From positions 1 to 64,000 of the forward strand of contig NZ_JNAR01000011.1 in NCBI RefSeq assembly GCF_000760095.1: a DNA stretch of 64,000 nt, read 5' to 3'. Of the stretch, positions 62,056 to 64,000 are shown piece by piece (position 1 is the first letter of the stretch; every line of letters begins with the position of its first letter). Position numbers and translations under genes: made by a program. Origin of the DNA: Prochlorococcus marinus str. MIT 9401. Its GTDB lineage: Bacteria; Cyanobacteriota; Cyanobacteriia; PCC-6307; Cyanobiaceae. Under the pieces are notes generated by a model. That model worked only from the letters and a program-made list of their open reading frames with translations, was not told the origin of the DNA and searched no databases.

Positions 62056-64000
62056 TAAGCACATTTTTTTTCTTCTAAGGTCTCTCCTTGATTTACATTG
62101 CAAGAACAAATTAAATTGCGATCGCCATATGCATTATCAATCCTAGAAACTGAAGACCAAAACTTAATAGATGTTGGAGTTTTATAAGGAAAAGAAGCTT
62201 TTTCTTTTGAATAAGGATAATGCCAATTATCAGCAATTAACTCTTTCAGCGTATGGGGAGCATTACTTATTACATTATTATTCTTTAATTCAATATTTTT
62301 TTCTATTTCGCTGATTTCTTCTGCTATCAAAAGCATAGCCTCACAAAATCTTTCCAATTCAACCAAACTTTCACTTTCAGTAGGCTCTATCATTATCGTC
62401 TCTGAAACAGGCCAACTTATAGTCGGGGCATGAAAACTATAATCTATTAATCGTTTAGCCAAATCATTTACACTCAAACCAGTTTTGGATTTTAAATCTC
62501 TAAAATCTAAAATACATTCATGTGCAACAAAATTATTTTTTCCTTTATAAAGAATCTTGAATTTATGCTTTAAAGAATGCGCAATATAATTTGCAGATAA
62601 AATTGCATGCGCAGTTGCTTTCCTTAGACCACTAAGACCAGCCATTTTTATGTACATCCAACTTATAGGAAGAATACTTGCACTCCCATGTTTGGCAGAG
62701 GATACATAATTTGGACTATTAGATAAATTTGTATCCATTAAAGAATGAGTAGGAAGAAATGGGCTTAAAGTTTCTGATGCAGCAACTGGACCAACTCCTG
62801 GACCACCACCTCCATGTGGAATACAGAATGTCTTATGCAAATTCAAATGACAAACATCAATACCATAATTCCCCGGTTTGCATAATCCAACCTGAGCGTT
62901 CAAATTTGCTCCATCTAAATAAACAAATCCTCCAACAGAGTGAATTAAGTCACATATCTCTCTGATTTGCAATTCAAAAACTCCATGAGTAGAGGGGTAA
63001 GTCAACATAAGGGCTCCTATTTGGTTATCAAATTTCCTGACCTTGATCGACAAATCTTGAAAATCAATATTTCCTTCGTCATCACATTCAATAGTTAAAA
63101 CATCAAATCCTGCCATAACTGCACTAGCAGGATTTGTTCCATGAGCACTTTTAGGAATTAAACATTTTTTTCTTGAAAGTTCACCTTTCGATTCAAAATA
63201 TGAATTTATTGCCAATAATCCTGCAAACTCTCCCTGAGAGCCTGCATTTGGTTGAAAAGAAACTGATTTTAAACCAACAATATCACTTATCCATTTTTCT
63301 AGGTCAGATATTATTTTTGAATAGCCCTTAGTTTGTTCTAGTGGAGAAAAAGGATGAATAGAAGATAAATTAGCCCAAGAGACTGGATTTAACTCTGCTG
63401 CAGAATTTAACTTCATGGTACAGCTTCCTAACGGCATCATTCCATCTACAAGAGAAAAATCTTTTTCAGCAAGTCGAAATATATATCTCATTAATTCAGT
63501 TTCACTTTGATAGTTTTGAAATATATCTTGCTGCATCCATTCACTAGATCTCAAATCTAAACTTTCAAGATGAAATCCTTTATCGAATTTTATATGCTTT
63601 AAATATTCTTTTTTTTCTAAAAGGTTCGCTATGAAAGTCACAATATCTTTAATTTCTTTTTCATTAGTCATCTGATCTAAAGAGATACCAAAACCAGTTG
63701 AGTTTTCAATAGTTGATCCCAAAGGCAAAATTCTTAGGTTATATCCATTTTTTAAAGCTTCATTATGAATCTTTTGAGCATGCTCAGAATAAATATCAAC
63801 ACTGTCAAATCTAATCCCATCAGGTACCACAAAACCTAAATCAGCCAAACATGATTCTAAATTTATTCTCATCTGGACAATTCTCTTAGCAATTTCGGTT
63901 AAGCCATTAGGTCCATGATAAATAGCATAAAAAGAAGAAATTATGGCCAACAAAGATTGAGCAGTACAAATATTACTAGTAGCCTTCTCTCTTCTAATAT
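62055..64000 (-). CDS. gcvP: Glycine dehydrogenase (decarboxylating) P-protein, C-terminal part (cut by window edge)
   Basis: P-protein of the glycine cleavage system, which decarboxylates glycine released by photorespiration and passes the methylamine to the H-protein. The frame is open to base 64000; the visible ~648 residues begin within RREKATSNICTAQ-like sequence and include the PLP-lysine region HLNLHKTFCIPHGGGGPGVGP. The C-domain marks IMIEPTESES and IDNAYGDRNLICSC follow. About one third, the N-terminal part, lies beyond the window. The initiator shown by an internal Met at 63953 is not the true start. Confidence 0.96.
   Translation of the reverse strand, partial: IRREKATSNICTAQSLLAIISSFYAIYHGPNGLTEIAKRIVQMRINLESCLADLGFVVPDGIRFDSVDIYSEHAQKIHNEALKNGYNLRILPLGSTIENSTGFGISLDQMTNEKEIKDIVTFIANLLEKKEYLKHIKFDKGFHLESLDLRSSEWMQQDIFQNYQSETELMRYIFRLAEKDFSLVDGMMPLGSCTMKLNSAAELNPVSWANLSSIHPFSPLEQTKGYSKIISDLEKWISDIVGLKSVSFQPNAGSQGEFAGLLAINSYFESKGELSRKKCLIPKSAHGTNPASAVMAGFDVLTIECDDEGNIDFQDLSIKVRKFDNQIGALMLTYPSTHGVFELQIREICDLIHSVGGFVYLDGANLNAQVGLCKPGNYGIDVCHLNLHKTFCIPHGGGGPGVGPVAASETLSPFLPTHSLMDTNLSNSPNYVSSAKHGSASILPISWMYIKMAGLSGLRKATAHAILSANYIAHSLKHKFKILYKGKNNFVAHECILDFRDLKSKTGLSVNDLAKRLIDYSFHAPTISWPVSETIMIEPTESESLVELERFCEAMLLIAEEISEIEKNIELKNNNVISNAPHTLKELIADNWHYPYSKEKASFPYKTPTSIKFWSSVSRIDNAYGDRNLICSCNVNQGETLEEKKCA

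Overview
This window is a stretch of a small, A+T-rich, densely packed marine picocyanobacterial chromosome. It most resembles a high-light-adapted Prochlorococcus. Reasons: the base composition is low in G+C throughout; photosystem genes (psaC, psbZ) sit among housekeeping genes; there is a sulfolipid pair (sqdB, sqdX), a Ycf23-type protein and an RpaB-type response regulator; and gaps are very short, with many head-to-tail or tail-to-tail overlaps of 4-43 bases. No gap exceeds about 205 bases. I see no transposase, integrase, prophage, CRISPR array or other clear accessory island. The species call is inference from gene content and recognised protein families.

Layout. 1-7 kb: 5' part of glmS, psaC, the acpP-fabF-tkt run, then thiC behind a TPP-type riboswitch. 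6.5-15.9 kb: a membrane protein and M20 peptidase pair, a TPR protein, ruvB, smpB, a small unknown gene, lysS, rpaB, the mreB-mreC-mreD shape operon and ssb. 15.9-26 kb: DedA-like protein, ahcY, tsaE, sugar kinase, alpha/beta hydrolase, group 2 sigma factor, and a gyrB-SH3-crcB-crcB-mgtE run. 26-34.3 kb: miaA, infC, GntR regulator, cysE, secA, an acetyltransferase, an NTF2-like protein, tRNA-Gly(GCC), ribH and psbZ. 34.4-48.7 kb: mutS, cobH/cbiC, holA, lysC, uvrB, ycf23, tilS and the asd-dapA-rnj run. 48.8-64 kb: tig-clpP-clpX-dnaX, a glycosyltransferase, a SpoIID-like protein, rpmI-rplT, a TPR protein with thiG, sqdB-sqdX, a small unknown gene and the 3' part of gcvP.

Functionally this is core metabolism and information processing: fatty-acid initiation and elongation, Calvin/pentose-phosphate carbon flow, thiamin, lysine/threonine precursors, the methyl cycle, cobalamin, riboflavin, cysteine, replication and repair (gyrB, holA, dnaX, ssb, mutS, uvrB, ruvB), translation and ribosome rescue, proteostasis (tig, clpP, clpX), secretion and cell shape.

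I did not find a novel multi-gene system. The signals most worth checking are an unusual thiC riboswitch whose pyrimidine-sensing half is canonical but whose pyrophosphate arm is not; an eight-A slippage candidate in dnaX placed where a short gamma subunit would end; a strikingly G+C-rich start of infC; a perfect 26-base palindrome between gyrB and miaA; and a Lys/Ala/Thr repeat tail on trigger factor.
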